Assembly: GCA_900321635.1 (NCBI GenBank)
Contig: ONWV01000007.1
Coordinates: forward strand, 1 to 36,879
Length of the DNA: 36,879 nucleotides
Direction: 5' to 3'
Origin: an uncultured Spirochaetaceae bacterium
Lineage (GTDB): Bacteria; Spirochaetota; Spirochaetia; Sphaerochaetales; Sphaerochaetaceae
The notes under the pieces were generated by a model. The model was given only the letters and a program-made list of their open reading frames with translations. It ran no database searches and was not told the origin of the DNA. Every line of letters starts with the position of its first letter. The first letter of the stretch is position 1. This document shows positions 15,132 through 23,452 of the stretch, one piece after another. A program made the position numbers and the translations under genes.

Positions 15132-16502
15132 ATGAAATCACGAATAAGGGAAAACCTTGACTTCACACGGGGAAATATCTACAAGAGCCTGGTGCTGTTT
15201 GCAATTCCCATCATGCTCGGGGAGCTTCTTCAGAACCTTTATCAAAGCACAGACTCAGTGATTCTGGGAAACTTCGTAGGAGAGCATGCTCTGGCCGCAG
15301 TCAGCGTCTGCACTACTTTGACGAATCTTCTGGTGGGTTTCTGCAACGGAATATCGGTCGGAAGCACAGTTGTGGTGTCAAAGGCCTTCGGAAGCGGAGA
15401 CAGAAAGCGTCTTACAGACTGTGTAAACTACACCTACTCTTTCTCCATCCTGATAGGAATAGGTCTTTCAATCATCGGTCTGGTTCTTTCTCCGCTGCTT
15501 GTGAGAATCTCAAATGTCAATGAAGAGATTTCCCCATTTGCCCTGACTTATCTGAGAATCTATATCTGCGGGCTTCTGTTTTCAATTGTCTACAACAACA
15601 GCGCAGGAATCCTGAGGGGTATGGGAGACATGAGAACCCCGTTCGGAATTCTCATAATCTCTTGCAGCCTGAACATAATCATGGATATTGTGTTCTGCAC
15701 TGTGCTGAACATGGGAATTGCAGGCGTAGCCCTGGCCACAGTAATTGCCCAGTTTATTTCAGTCGGATGCAGCTATTTTGTTCTTCACAAGAAAATGGGT
15801 TTCAAATGTATAGCCATAAGACAGACTCTTGAATCAGGCATGCCGATAATCCGCGAAGCCATGGACGTAGGCGTGGCTGCAGGAATACAGGGATCGATAA
15901 TCTCGTTTTCAAATCTGTTTGTCTGGAGATACATCAACCGCTTCAGCACCGCAGCCGTGGCAGGAATCGGAATCGGTCAGAGAATCGACAAGTTCGTTTC
16001 GCTTCCCACCAATGCATACGGAACCGCGGTCACCACATTCGCAGGTCAGAACCTCGGAGCCGGAAACAGAGCGAGAATACGTGAGGGAATCAAAGACAGC
16101 CTCATTCTTTCTCTTGCTACGACAGTTGTCCTGGGAATCATCATGTATCCGTCCGCATCCTTCATCGCACGGCTCTTCAACAGAAATCAGGAAGTCATAG
16201 ACACTGCGGTTCTGATGAACCACATAATGATGCCGTTGTACTTTCTGATTGCAATGCGTCACATAATGATAGGAGTTCTTAGGGCCCACAAGAGAAACAG
16301 GCTGTCCACATTCCTGACACTGGCCGGAATGGTCGGAGTCAGACAGATTTATCTTGCTGTTGTCATGAACATAAAATCAGACATCGTCTATGTCATCTGG
16401 GGATACCCTGTGGGATGGTTCTTTGCGTTTTTATTTGTCGCAATCTACTATTTCGGATGCAGAAAGAAGATGTTCAAAGAGAAGACTGCCGATCTGCAAT
16501 AA
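15132..16502 (+). CDS. MATE-family multidrug/toxin efflux transporter
   Basis: 456 residues with twelve predicted membrane segments in two homologous halves. The first half begins SLVLFAIPIMLGELLQNLYQ and contains STDSVILGNFVGEHALAAVS; the second repeats the pattern around IQGSIISFSNLFVWRYIN and AVAGIGIGQRIDKF. Such carriers export cationic drugs or metabolites with Na+ or H+. GGGATGG upstream of the ATG is a plausible ribosome site, and TAGAAT about 21 nt upstream is a possible -10. The gene is divergent from the acyltransferase across 73 bp. Its last 29 bases overlap the 3' end of the convergent ECF ATPase gene, with no terminator between them. The substrate is unknown. Confidence 0.92.
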   Translation: MKSRIRENLDFTRGNIYKSLVLFAIPIMLGELLQNLYQSTDSVILGNFVGEHALAAVSVCTTLTNLLVGFCNGISVGSTVVVSKAFGSGDRKRLTDCVNYTYSFSILIGIGLSIIGLVLSPLLVRISNVNEEISPFALTYLRIYICGLLFSIVYNNSAGILRGMGDMRTPFGILIISCSLNIIMDIVFCTVLNMGIAGVALATVIAQFISVGCSYFVLHKKMGFKCIAIRQTLESGMPIIREAMDVGVAAGIQGSIISFSNLFVWRYINRFSTAAVAGIGIGQRIDKFVSLPTNAYGTAVTTFAGQNLGAGNRARIREGIKDSLILSLATTVVLGIIMYPSASFIARLFNRNQEVIDTAVLMNHIMMPLYFLIAMRHIMIGVLRAHKRNRLSTFLTLAGMVGVRQIYLAVVMNIKSDIVYVIWGYPVGWFFAFLFVAIYYFGCRKKMFKEKTADLQ

Positions 16503-17259
16503 GAGAGGCAAGGTCTTCTGTTGTCACGGCCTTCTTATAGTCAATTTCCATGCCGGCCTCTGAAAGTCGCCTTGCAAAAGCCATGGAGGAATTCTCAAGT
16601 TCCTCATGGCGGCAAATCACATCCCCGACATTCCCGATGTCCGCAAGTTCCGATGACTTCAGATAAAGCATTGTCCTACAGTAGCGGGCAATGTCATCGG
16701 TATTGTGGCTCACTATTATCACCGTCTTTCCCTTTCTGTTGAGGTCTTGAAGAATCCCATAGAGCCTGTCGCGCCATTTCGGATCAAGGCCTGCGCACGG
16801 CTCATCTAGGATTATAGTGTCAGCATCCATGGAAAGAATACCTGCCAGGGCGACCCTCCGCTTTTCCCCACCTGAAAGGCGAAGCGGGTTTCTGTCAAAG
16901 AAAGACTCGCCGAGTCCCAAAGAAGCAAGACATTTTTCGCTTATCATGCGGGCTTCTTTCTCAGACAGGCCGCGGTTCAGAGGTCCGAACATGACATCCT
17001 TAATGACGGTGCCTTCAAAAAGCTGGTTCTCAGGAAACTGCATGGCAAAGGAAACACTTCCGGTTCTTTCAATCTGACCGGATGTCGGCTTCAGAAGACC
17101 GCTCATCAAGGAGCAAAGCGTAGTCTTTCCGCTGCCCATATTTCCGGCAATCCCCACAAAAGTGCCGTCTGGTATTGTAAATGAGACATCGGCGAGGGCT
17201 TTTTTAGGCTCCTGGCCGTAGGAGGGATAGCAGAACGAAACATTCTTGAAAGAAATCAT
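16474..17259 (-). CDS. ecfA2: ECF transporter ATPase subunit (EcfA')
   Basis: 261 residues. Walker A is GNMGSGKTT near residue 38, the Q-loop lies in FAMQFPENQLF, the signature is LSGGEKRR near 132, Walker B is ADTIILDEPCAGLD, and the switch His is in VSHNTDD. The FPENQLF segment is typical of energy-coupling-factor ATPases of vitamin and metal importers. ATG at 17259 overlaps the stop of ecfT as ATGA, which decides the start over a longer frame beginning at 17292. It is the last gene of the seven-gene operon headed by the ApbE gene. With the paralogous EcfA and EcfT it forms the energising module. Confidence 0.92.
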   Translation of the reverse strand: MISFKNVSFCYPSYGQEPKKALADVSFTIPDGTFVGIAGNMGSGKTTLCSLMSGLLKPTSGQIERTGSVSFAMQFPENQLFEGTVIKDVMFGPLNRGLSEKEARMISEKCLASLGLGESFFDRNPLRLSGGEKRRVALAGILSMDADTIILDEPCAGLDPKWRDRLYGILQDLNRKGKTVIIVSHNTDDIARYCRTMLYLKSSELADIGNVGDVICRHEELENSSMAFARRLSEAGMEIDYKKAVTTEDLASLIADRQSSL

Positions 17260-18014
17260 AGCCTGCCCACCTTCATCAGAATCACAATGCAAAGATAAGT
17301 GAAGATGCAGATATAAGCTGCCGCATCCTCATAGGAATATGAAAGCGGATGGAGCTTTGTAGGCTCAGTGCATCCGTACAGCCTGCAGTCCATCGCAACG
17401 GCAAGATCCTCAGAACGCTGAATTGCAGAGACAAAGACCGGAACAATGATGGCAAGCGATGCCTTAGCCCTTCTGAATAAAGAGCCCTTTGAGAAATCGG
17501 CTCCGCGTGAAATCTGCGCATCCCGGATTCTCTTTGCCTCATCTGCAAGAAGAGGCACAAAGGTCAGGGCTACAGAGACAATTGTTGCAATATCATTGAC
17601 CGGGACCTTGAATCTTTTCATCCACCCAAGCGATGTCTGAACCCCGCTTGCAACTGATCTGGGTCTTGTGCTCAGACAAAGGAGGTTGGAAACAAGAACC
17701 ACCTCAATGACTCTGAGACAGATTAAAACAGAGCGGAAGACTCCATCGGGAACAAGAAATATGTTCATGGCTGCCACAACTGCAAGCAGAATGAAAAAAG
17801 GTCTCATGCCGCGGAATATGTGCCTGAGAGGCACTTCCGACAGATACATAAGAGCAATCACGCAGGCCAGTGTAAACGAGCATGAGACTATGCTTGAACA
17901 CAGGAAGATGCCGATAATAGCAATTATCAGACCCAAGAGCTTTGTCCTTGGATCAAGACGACACAAGAAGGAGTCGTTATCATAAAAGCGGCCGAGAGTC
18001 ACATCCCTAAGCAC
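17256..18014 (-). CDS. ecfT: ECF transporter transmembrane coupling subunit EcfT
   Basis: About 252 residues with five to six membrane segments. The start region DVTLGRFYDNDSFLCRLDPRTKLL is typical of EcfT. Two coupling helices carry the short motifs that contact the ATPases: AQISRGAD, and AMDCRLYG where most relatives have AMxxRGY. GTG at 18014 was preferred because GGAGGA lies six bases before it; a GTG at 18029 would overlap that site. The start overlaps the upstream ATPase stop by eight bases and its stop overlaps the next ATPase start, so all three are coupled. It links the ATPase pair to a substrate-binding membrane subunit, most likely the Gx protein upstream. Confidence 0.9.
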   Translation of the reverse strand: MLRDVTLGRFYDNDSFLCRLDPRTKLLGLIIAIIGIFLCSSIVSCSFTLACVIALMYLSEVPLRHIFRGMRPFFILLAVVAAMNIFLVPDGVFRSVLICLRVIEVVLVSNLLCLSTRPRSVASGVQTSLGWMKRFKVPVNDIATIVSVALTFVPLLADEAKRIRDAQISRGADFSKGSLFRRAKASLAIIVPVFVSAIQRSEDLAVAMDCRLYGCTEPTKLHPLSYSYEDAAAYICIFTYLCIVILMKVGRL

Positions 18015-18813
18015 CGCATTTTCCTCCACATGTTAGATATCTTATCAGGCTATCGTCTGAAACAACTTCACTAGGTATGCTCAGATTCCTCTTTCTGAGT
18101 TCAGAGACAAGGTCAGCGACAAAAGGAGAAGGAAAATCCAAAGCTGAGAATTGCGTGACTTTTCCGCCTTCCAGGCTGAAGATGACATCGGCCTCAAGAG
18201 CATCCTGAACATCCTGAGTGATGAGAATGACGCTAAGGCCTGAGGTTTTGTTCAATCTGTGAAGAAGAGACAGTACAGTGCACCTGCCATCCTTATCCAG
18301 CATGGAAAGAGCCTCGTCAAGAACTATGCACTTGGGTTTCATGGCCAGGACCGATGCTATGGCAAGAAGCTGCTTCTGTCCGCCTGAAAGCTCTCTGGGG
18401 TTTCTGAATCTCAAGTCCGAAAGACCCGTACGTGACAGGACATCCGTTATGATCTGATCCATCCAGGAAGGAAGAAGGCCCATGTTCTCCAAAGAGAAGG
18501 CCACATCATCCTCCACGGTATCGCCTATTATCTGATTGTCGGGATTCTGAAGGACAAGGCCTACTGTCTTTCGGATTTCATACACAAAGGAGCTGTCTGC
18601 CGTGCTGTGTCCGTCTACTATGACAGAGCCTTCTGACGGAATTAAGAGCGCATTCAGCAGCTTTGAAAGCGTGGACTTACCTGAACCGTTCGGACCGATG
18701 ACAGCGGCAAACTGCCCCTCATTGACCGTAAGATTCACATCAGAGAGTACCTTTGTGTTTTTGTAGCTGTATGATGCGGCTTTGACCTCAATCAAGGTTC
18801 GGGATCTTGTCAT
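18007..18813 (-). CDS. ecfA1: ECF transporter ATPase subunit (EcfA)
   Basis: 268 residues. Walker A is GPNGSGKST near residue 40, the Q-loop LQNPDNQIIGDTVEDDVAF is a strong ECF hallmark, the signature is LSGGQKQ near 140, and Walker B is CIVLDEALSMLD. The usual switch His position reads ITQDVQDA, so the His appears to be replaced by Gln, leaving its partner EcfA' with the canonical His. That asymmetry would make one of the two ATP sites weak. The start overlaps the PsiE-like gene by 26 bases and a GGAAAAG lies upstream. Confidence 0.9.
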   Translation of the reverse strand: MTRSRTLIEVKAASYSYKNTKVLSDVNLTVNEGQFAAVIGPNGSGKSTLSKLLNALLIPSEGSVIVDGHSTADSSFVYEIRKTVGLVLQNPDNQIIGDTVEDDVAFSLENMGLLPSWMDQIITDVLSRTGLSDLRFRNPRELSGGQKQLLAIASVLAMKPKCIVLDEALSMLDKDGRCTVLSLLHRLNKTSGLSVILITQDVQDALEADVIFSLEGGKVTQFSALDFPSPFVADLVSELRKRNLSIPSEVVSDDSLIRYLTCGGKCGA

Positions 18814-19261
18814 TCTTTTCCAAAAGGAACTTCTTTACTGCAAACAGGATTGCTATTCCGATTATTCCCATAACAATCTCCCACAACTCCCAGTACCTGA
18901 TAAGAAGTTCACGGGTAAGGGCTATCATGAGAATTTCAATGACTGATTCAAGGTTCTGGGCGATGATGACGTAAACCAGCTCAATTCCGATTATCGCTCC
19001 GGCTGCGAATTCCAGAAGTCCCAAAAGCGCATCCGGCTTTCCTGCAACTATCGCTGCAAAGTGTTTGGGAATACCGACGAACGAAACCAGAACACCGCAG
19101 ATCAGGACGACTGAAAGAAGAATCATGATAATCGAGGTAACCCAATGGATTCCCTTCTCTATGGTTCCCATTCCTGTTCCGACTTCAAAGAAAATCGGTG
19201 AGAACAAAGTCTTCTTCTCTTTCAACTCGGTTTTCAGCTCAGTATTCTTCTCATCACTCAT
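18788..19261 (-). CDS. PsiE-like four-helix membrane protein
   Basis: 157 residues with four hydrophobic segments after a charged N-terminus. The pattern around LGLLEFAAGAIIGIELVYVI and IEILMIALTRELLIRYWE resembles the phosphate-starvation-inducible PsiE family, including its LxRELI signature in the third helix. Function in that family is unknown. ATG at 19261 was chosen because AGGAGG lies six bases upstream; it overlaps the Gx stop. Its place between the Gx gene and the ECF ATPase suggests a membrane partner of this transport system and not a phosphate-stress protein. The family call is moderate and the role is inferred. Confidence 0.6.
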   Translation of the reverse strand: MSDEKNTELKTELKEKKTLFSPIFFEVGTGMGTIEKGIHWVTSIIMILLSVVLICGVLVSFVGIPKHFAAIVAGKPDALLGLLEFAAGAIIGIELVYVIIAQNLESVIEILMIALTRELLIRYWELWEIVMGIIGIAILFAVKKFLLEKNDKIPNLD

Positions 19262-19754
19262 CTGCATCCTCCTCTCCAAGGCGTGAAAGAACTGTTGATG
19301 AAACAAGTCCTATGACTACGCCTGAAGCAACTCCACTCAGAATCAGTACGGGAACGTAGTAAACAATCGCTCCAGTTTGAAGTATAAGACATGCCATGCC
19401 TATCTGTCCAAGATTATGTGAAACTCCTCCGGCAACACTTACCGCAACGATTCCGAAAAGCCGTATGCGCTTTAAAAGATACATCACGACAAGGGAAATC
19501 AAGGCTCCTGCAATTGAATAGGACAAAGACAGGACAGAACCGAAAAGAAGAGATGAAAGGACTACCCTGACAACCGAAATTCCCAAGGCCTCCCTGAATC
19601 CCAGCCTGTACAAGGCAAAGATGACTGCGATGTTCGCAAGTCCTATCTTTATTCCCGGAACCGCAATGAAGGCAGGAAACAGGCTCTCTACATATGAAAG
19701 CACCATCGCAAGGGCTGTAAGTACTCCGATCTGTGAAATCTTTCTGCTCTGCAT
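19254..19754 (-). CDS. Gx transporter family protein (heptaprenyl diphosphate synthase component I-like), putative ECF substrate subunit
   Basis: 166 residues, five to six membrane segments. The family pattern is clear: IGVLTALAMVLSYVESLFP at the start, GIKIGLANIAVIFALYRLGFREAL near 33, and GGVSHNLGQIGMACLI near 110. The fold and size are those of ECF substrate-binding (S) components, and such genes often sit beside NusG-domain-II and ApbE genes. An AGGGGG sits just before the ATG. In this operon, directly upstream of EcfA-EcfT-EcfA', it is the only obvious S component. The substrate is unknown; a prenyl, quinone or flavin precursor would suit the ApbE neighbour. Confidence 0.82.
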   Translation of the reverse strand: MQSRKISQIGVLTALAMVLSYVESLFPAFIAVPGIKIGLANIAVIFALYRLGFREALGISVVRVVLSSLLFGSVLSLSYSIAGALISLVVMYLLKRIRLFGIVAVSVAGGVSHNLGQIGMACLILQTGAIVYYVPVLILSGVASGVVIGLVSSTVLSRLGEEDADE

Positions 19755-19762
19755 CGTGCCCC

Positions 19763-20131
19763 CTACAGTGTGAAATCCACAACGCTGTTGTCACCTTCTA
19801 TTGTGACAACCAGCTTGTTCGGAAGACAGACGATGCTCTGATGGCCCCTGCTTATCCAGCCCTGGTGAACACACTCATGGTTCGGACAGTGAGCTTCCAT
19901 CATACGGACTTTTCCGTCTTTTATCTCAATTGTGTTAAGACCGCCGTTCAGAACATGGATTCCGTCTTCCGAAAGCGGATAACGTGCAATGACAACTCCG
20001 TCCACCTGGACCACGGCAGTGCTGCCGCTCTCTGAGGAAGGCCTCATGACAACAAGCAGAACAAGACCCAAGACTGCAAGAGATGCAATGAGAATAATGT
20101 CCCTGAGCCTAGTCTTCTTGTCAGATTTCAT
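19763..20131 (-). CDS. NusG domain II-containing extracytoplasmic protein
   Basis: 122 residues. One N-terminal membrane anchor (DIILIASLAVLGLVLLVVM) is followed by a roughly 90-residue outside domain with the NusG-II pattern: AHCPNHECVHQGWISRGHQS and IVCLPNKLVVTIE. The three Cys and nearby His could bind metal or form a disulphide. Relatives almost always sit between an ApbE gene and a Gx gene, as here, and have no proven role. ATG at 20131 follows GAGG at good spacing and overlaps the ApbE stop region. A GTG one codon earlier is possible. Confidence 0.85.
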   Translation of the reverse strand: MKSDKKTRLRDIILIASLAVLGLVLLVVMRPSSESGSTAVVQVDGVVIARYPLSEDGIHVLNGGLNTIEIKDGKVRMMEAHCPNHECVHQGWISRGHQSIVCLPNKLVVTIEGDNSVVDFTL

Positions 20132-21143
20132 CACTACGCCTCACTGTGCCGTCATTTTCAATCCAGATGCACTGAACATCATCCAAGGACCGGACAAGAG
20201 CAAGTCCGTCCTCGTAACTCATGCAGAAAAGGCCTGTGGCAAGGGCATCGGCAAGAGCGCTGTCATGCGTTATGACTGAAACGGATCCGTGAAAAGATGC
20301 TGGACGGAGGGTAGCCTTGTCTATCAGATGCGAATATCTTTTGCCGTCAACCTGGAGGTAGCGCTCATAGCCACCGCTGGTTACGCATGCACAGTCTGAA
20401 ATCTGCAATTTGGCAGAAAGAAGGTCAGGATTCGACGGGTCCTTGATTCCGGCGACCCACTTGCTTCCGTCCGCTTTGTTTCCGATACACCTGAGATTGC
20501 CGCCGCTGTTTATCACATAGCCCGAAACTCCCCTTTCTTCCAGCGCCTTTGCCGCAGCCTCGGTGGCATAGCCTTTTCCTATGGCTCCTACATCGATCGA
20601 GGCCTCAGGATCCGTGATTCTCACCGTCAGATTATCCTCATCTATCTCAAGAAGGCCGAATCCCATGTGCAGTGAGGCCTCGGCCAAGGCCTCATCGGAG
20701 GGAAGATATTGGGGATCGGAAAGACGGGCATCGTGCCACAGAGACAGAACCGACCCCATCATGATGTCCATCTTACCCTCTGTGATTTCACACAGTTTCT
20801 TTGAAAAAAGAAGAACATCAATCAGACGCCTGTCCACCTTGATCGGGTCTTTTCCTGCATTCATGTTGACGGTGCACAGGTTGTTCATCCCGTCATACTG
20901 GTTATAGATGTCCAGCATCTTGTGATAGTCGCGTAAGATATCCTCTATGATCTTTGCATTGGCGGAAAAGGTTTCCTCTGAGTCATTTGCGTAGCTGTAG
21001 ATGAATGTCACCGTGTCAAAATAGGAATACAGGGTTTTGGAACGGACCTCAATCTTATCCTCTTTCCTGCAGGAAGCAAGAAGAACAGCGCAGAGTAATA
21101 TGACAAGAATGCTCAGAATGTGAAAACCAGTCCGTTTTAGCAT
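20121..21143 (-). CDS. apbE: FAD:protein FMN transferase (ApbE family), lipoprotein
   Basis: 340 residues. An N-terminal lipoprotein signal ends in LLASC with Cys25 as the lipidation site, so it acts outside the cytoplasmic membrane. Motifs include GAIGKGYATEAAAKAL near 194, YVINSGGNLRCIG near 214, and the C-terminal SFHGSVSVITHDSALADALATGLF holding the metal and FAD ligands. ApbE attaches FMN to a Thr or Ser of extracytoplasmic flavoproteins such as Rnf/Nqr subunits or free FMN-binding proteins. No such target is in the window. It heads a seven-gene overlapping operon. No Shine-Dalgarno sequence precedes the ATG; see the promoter at 21153-21179. Confidence 0.93.
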   Translation of the reverse strand: MLKRTGFHILSILVILLCAVLLASCRKEDKIEVRSKTLYSYFDTVTFIYSYANDSEETFSANAKIIEDILRDYHKMLDIYNQYDGMNNLCTVNMNAGKDPIKVDRRLIDVLLFSKKLCEITEGKMDIMMGSVLSLWHDARLSDPQYLPSDEALAEASLHMGFGLLEIDEDNLTVRITDPEASIDVGAIGKGYATEAAAKALEERGVSGYVINSGGNLRCIGNKADGSKWVAGIKDPSNPDLLSAKLQISDCACVTSGGYERYLQVDGKRYSHLIDKATLRPASFHGSVSVITHDSALADALATGLFCMSYEDGLALVRSLDDVQCIWIENDGTVRRSDEI

Positions 21144-21152
21144 ACGAAAAAG

Positions 21153-21179
21153 GCTATATTAATCATTCTTTCTAGTCAA
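21153..21179 (-). promoter_or_regulatory. Candidate promoter of the ApbE-Gx-ECF operon, likely leaderless
   Basis: On the minus strand, TTGACT (21174-21179) and TATAGC (21153-21158) are 15 bp apart, with nine bases to the ATG at 21143. No Shine-Dalgarno sequence is present. The spacer is shorter than ideal. Confidence 0.45.
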
Positions 21180-21258
21180 CGAAAACATTCCTTTTGTAAA
21201 TTTTTGAAAAATGTAATATAAGTATAAATTGTGTGTATTTTAGAACCGAGGGATTGGA

Positions 21259-23070
21259 ATGAAAAATACTGATGCTCAGAACGAAAAAAGAATACCCATC
21301 CGAAAGCGAGTCCTTCTGGCTGTTCTTGTGATTACACTTGCCATACTTGTTGTGGCTGTCGTCACAAGCATGGGTGCAATGAACAAGATGAGACAGGTAG
21401 GAGAAAGAAGACTCTCCGAGGAATTGAGCAGCAACCTGCGCCATGAGGTTCTGAATAAGGCATCCAACACTGATGCCAAGCTTGCAGCATACAGAAAGTA
21501 CATGGAAGTCATCCGTGACTACACACAGAACATGTACAGGGATTATGACAAGCTGGTTGCAAGCGGCAAGTACTTTGACACTCCGAGAATGGAAACGGGA
21601 GAAGGCGTCTATGCAATGACATCCGCCTTTGCCCACGACAATGTTAAAATAGAAGACTACATGGATGAAATCTACTTCTTCAGCCATCTGGAAGCAATTC
21701 TGGAACCCATGGCCAAGGACAACGAGGAGCAGATCTCAACAATTTACCTGGGAACCACGACAGGCCTTCTGGTCTCCTATGACAGATGGTCCACCCTCTC
21801 AGCTGTTCCCAAGCCGGACTTCCTGATTTATGACTATTTCCAGTCCGAGTGGTACACAAAGGGCATGCAGGAAGACGACATCTTCTTCACAAGCCTGTAT
21901 GTCGATGCCATGGGACGCGGTCTTACAATCACAATCGCCACTCCCATCAGGGACCAGAACGGTGTCTTCCAGGGAGTCCTGGCAGCCGACTTTGACATCA
22001 CAGGTGTCTACAATGAGATGATTTCCATGGACCTTGGAACCGGAAGCTTCTCATTCGCATTCGAAAACGACAGATCCGTCATAAGCCTTGATCTTCAGGA
22101 CAAGGTCCTTCTTGAGAACTACATCGATATCGACGAAAGTTCTCTGGAAAAAATGACATCAGGCAAGACCAGAATCATTGAGACATCCGATGCATTCTAT
22201 GCATGCGCACCGATTGAGACGGTGGACTGGACACTCTGTGCAAAGGTCCCCAGAACGGTTCTGCTTGAAAAAGTTCAGACTCTGGACCGCTCTTTTGTCT
22301 TTGCAATGCTTGTCTTCCTTCTGGTTTCGGTTGTTCTGGTTCTTGTAGGACTATTCTTTGCAAACAAGGTCAGCAAGTCCATCACTCATCCGATTGAGCT
22401 TCTGGTCAATGATATGAAGGACATCGCAGGCGGCAGCTTGGATCATAAGGCAGCAGTCTACAGAAACGATGAAATCGGTGATATGACCAACAATCTCAAC
22501 GAAATGGTCGAGCGCCTTAAGGGAACAATCAGTGACCTTGTCATAGCCGAGGCAAAGGCTGCCGAGATGCATGAGCTTGCAAGCACCGACGCCCTCACTT
22601 CAGTGAAGAGCAAGAGTGCCTTTGACAGCTACATAGCCGAACTTCAGTCGGAAATTGACCGTGGGGACAAGCCGATTTTCGCCATTGCGGTCTTTGACTG
22701 TGACAACCTCAAGGTCATCAATGACAAATACGGCCACGACAAGGGTGATGTGTATCTGATTACATCAAGCCGCCTCATCGGAAGCATTTTCAAGTACAGC
22801 CCCGTCTTCAGAGTCGGTGGTGATGAGTTTGTCGCAATCCTCCATGGCGAGGACTATGAGAACAGAGAAAGACTTCTGAAAGTGTTTGCCAAGACTCAGG
22901 AAGAGATCAAAAAGACGGAAGGCAATCCTTGGAAGATGGTCAGCGTCTCGGTCGGAGTCGCATCCTACGATTACAAGAATGACTCTTCTGTTGCAGACAC
23001 ACTAAGAAGAGCTGATAAGCTCATGTATGAGAACAAGGCCCAAAAGAAGGCTAACGTCAGCACAAGATGA
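21259..23070 (+). CDS. Membrane diguanylate cyclase with extracytoplasmic sensor, HAMP and GGDEF
   Basis: 603 residues. A first membrane segment (VLLAVLVITLAILVVAVVTSMG) lies at about 15-36, followed by a 300-residue extracytoplasmic sensor of dCache type. A second segment near 351-372 leads into a HAMP linker (SKSITHPIELLVNDMKDIAGG). A GGDEF domain runs from about 430 (LASTDALTSVKSK) to the end. The GGDEF motif is intact at 520-524, so cyclic di-GMP synthesis is expected. The inhibitory RxxD site expected five residues before it is absent (FKYS in its place), so feedback inhibition by product is unlikely. GAGGGATTGG precedes the ATG. It is divergent from the ApbE operon and its last 14 bases overlap the convergent DUF3842 gene. 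Confidence 0.92.
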   Translation: MKNTDAQNEKRIPIRKRVLLAVLVITLAILVVAVVTSMGAMNKMRQVGERRLSEELSSNLRHEVLNKASNTDAKLAAYRKYMEVIRDYTQNMYRDYDKLVASGKYFDTPRMETGEGVYAMTSAFAHDNVKIEDYMDEIYFFSHLEAILEPMAKDNEEQISTIYLGTTTGLLVSYDRWSTLSAVPKPDFLIYDYFQSEWYTKGMQEDDIFFTSLYVDAMGRGLTITIATPIRDQNGVFQGVLAADFDITGVYNEMISMDLGTGSFSFAFENDRSVISLDLQDKVLLENYIDIDESSLEKMTSGKTRIIETSDAFYACAPIETVDWTLCAKVPRTVLLEKVQTLDRSFVFAMLVFLLVSVVLVLVGLFFANKVSKSITHPIELLVNDMKDIAGGSLDHKAAVYRNDEIGDMTNNLNEMVERLKGTISDLVIAEAKAAEMHELASTDALTSVKSKSAFDSYIAELQSEIDRGDKPIFAIAVFDCDNLKVINDKYGHDKGDVYLITSSRLIGSIFKYSPVFRVGGDEFVAILHGEDYENRERLLKVFAKTQEEIKKTEGNPWKMVSVSVGVASYDYKNDSSVADTLRRADKLMYENKAQKKANVSTR

Positions 23071-23452
23071 TATGGACCGCCTCTGTCACATACTGTGAGA
23101 GAGGCATGTCCTGTACTCCTGCAACTTCAAAACACTTACTGACCGGAATCAGAACTTTCTTGGCATTGCTCTGCCCTATGGCCTCGGCCATCTTGGGCGT
23201 TATCTCGCCGAGCATTGAATCCGCTGCGATGATTCCTATGGGTCCGACAATGACATCTGCTGTCCTTGAGGCAATCACAACGGGGTTCTCTCCCGTGGCG
23301 CCGTTATCGGCACCTGCTTTGAGCATCGCTGCGGTTGCAAGGGCGTTGGTGCCTATCGCAATGACCTCGCTGGTGCTGTCAGCTGCCTTGAGCTGCTCTA
23401 TTATGGTCTTTCCTATTTTTCCGCCCTGTCCGTCAATGACGACTATCTTCAT
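23057..23452 (-). CDS. DUF3842 family protein
   Basis: 131 residues. It opens with MKIVVIDGQGGKIGKTIIEQL, a Rossmann-like glycine-rich start, then EVIAIGTNALATAAMLKAGADNGATGENP, and ends in a region with SKCFEVAGVQDMPL. This matches the uncharacterised DUF3842 family as I remember it; members are small, cytoplasmic and thought to bind a nucleotide. A strong GGAGGAAGA precedes the ATG. The gene overlaps the end of the acyl-CoA ligase by 20 bases and is last in the copper ATPase-ligase unit. No function is known. Confidence 0.75.
   Translation of the reverse strand: MKIVVIDGQGGKIGKTIIEQLKAADSTSEVIAIGTNALATAAMLKAGADNGATGENPVVIASRTADVIVGPIGIIAADSMLGEITPKMAEAIGQSNAKKVLIPVSKCFEVAGVQDMPLSQYVTEAVHIILC

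Noticed and set aside
21144..21258. Riboswitch (flavin or thiamin) ahead of the ApbE-Gx-ECF operon
   Set aside because: The promoter lies nine bases before the start codon, leaving no room for an aptamer.
21172..21687. 171-codon minus-strand frame opposite the diguanylate cyclase start
   Set aside because: Antisense to a conserved membrane sensor and its promoter region; no ribosome site.
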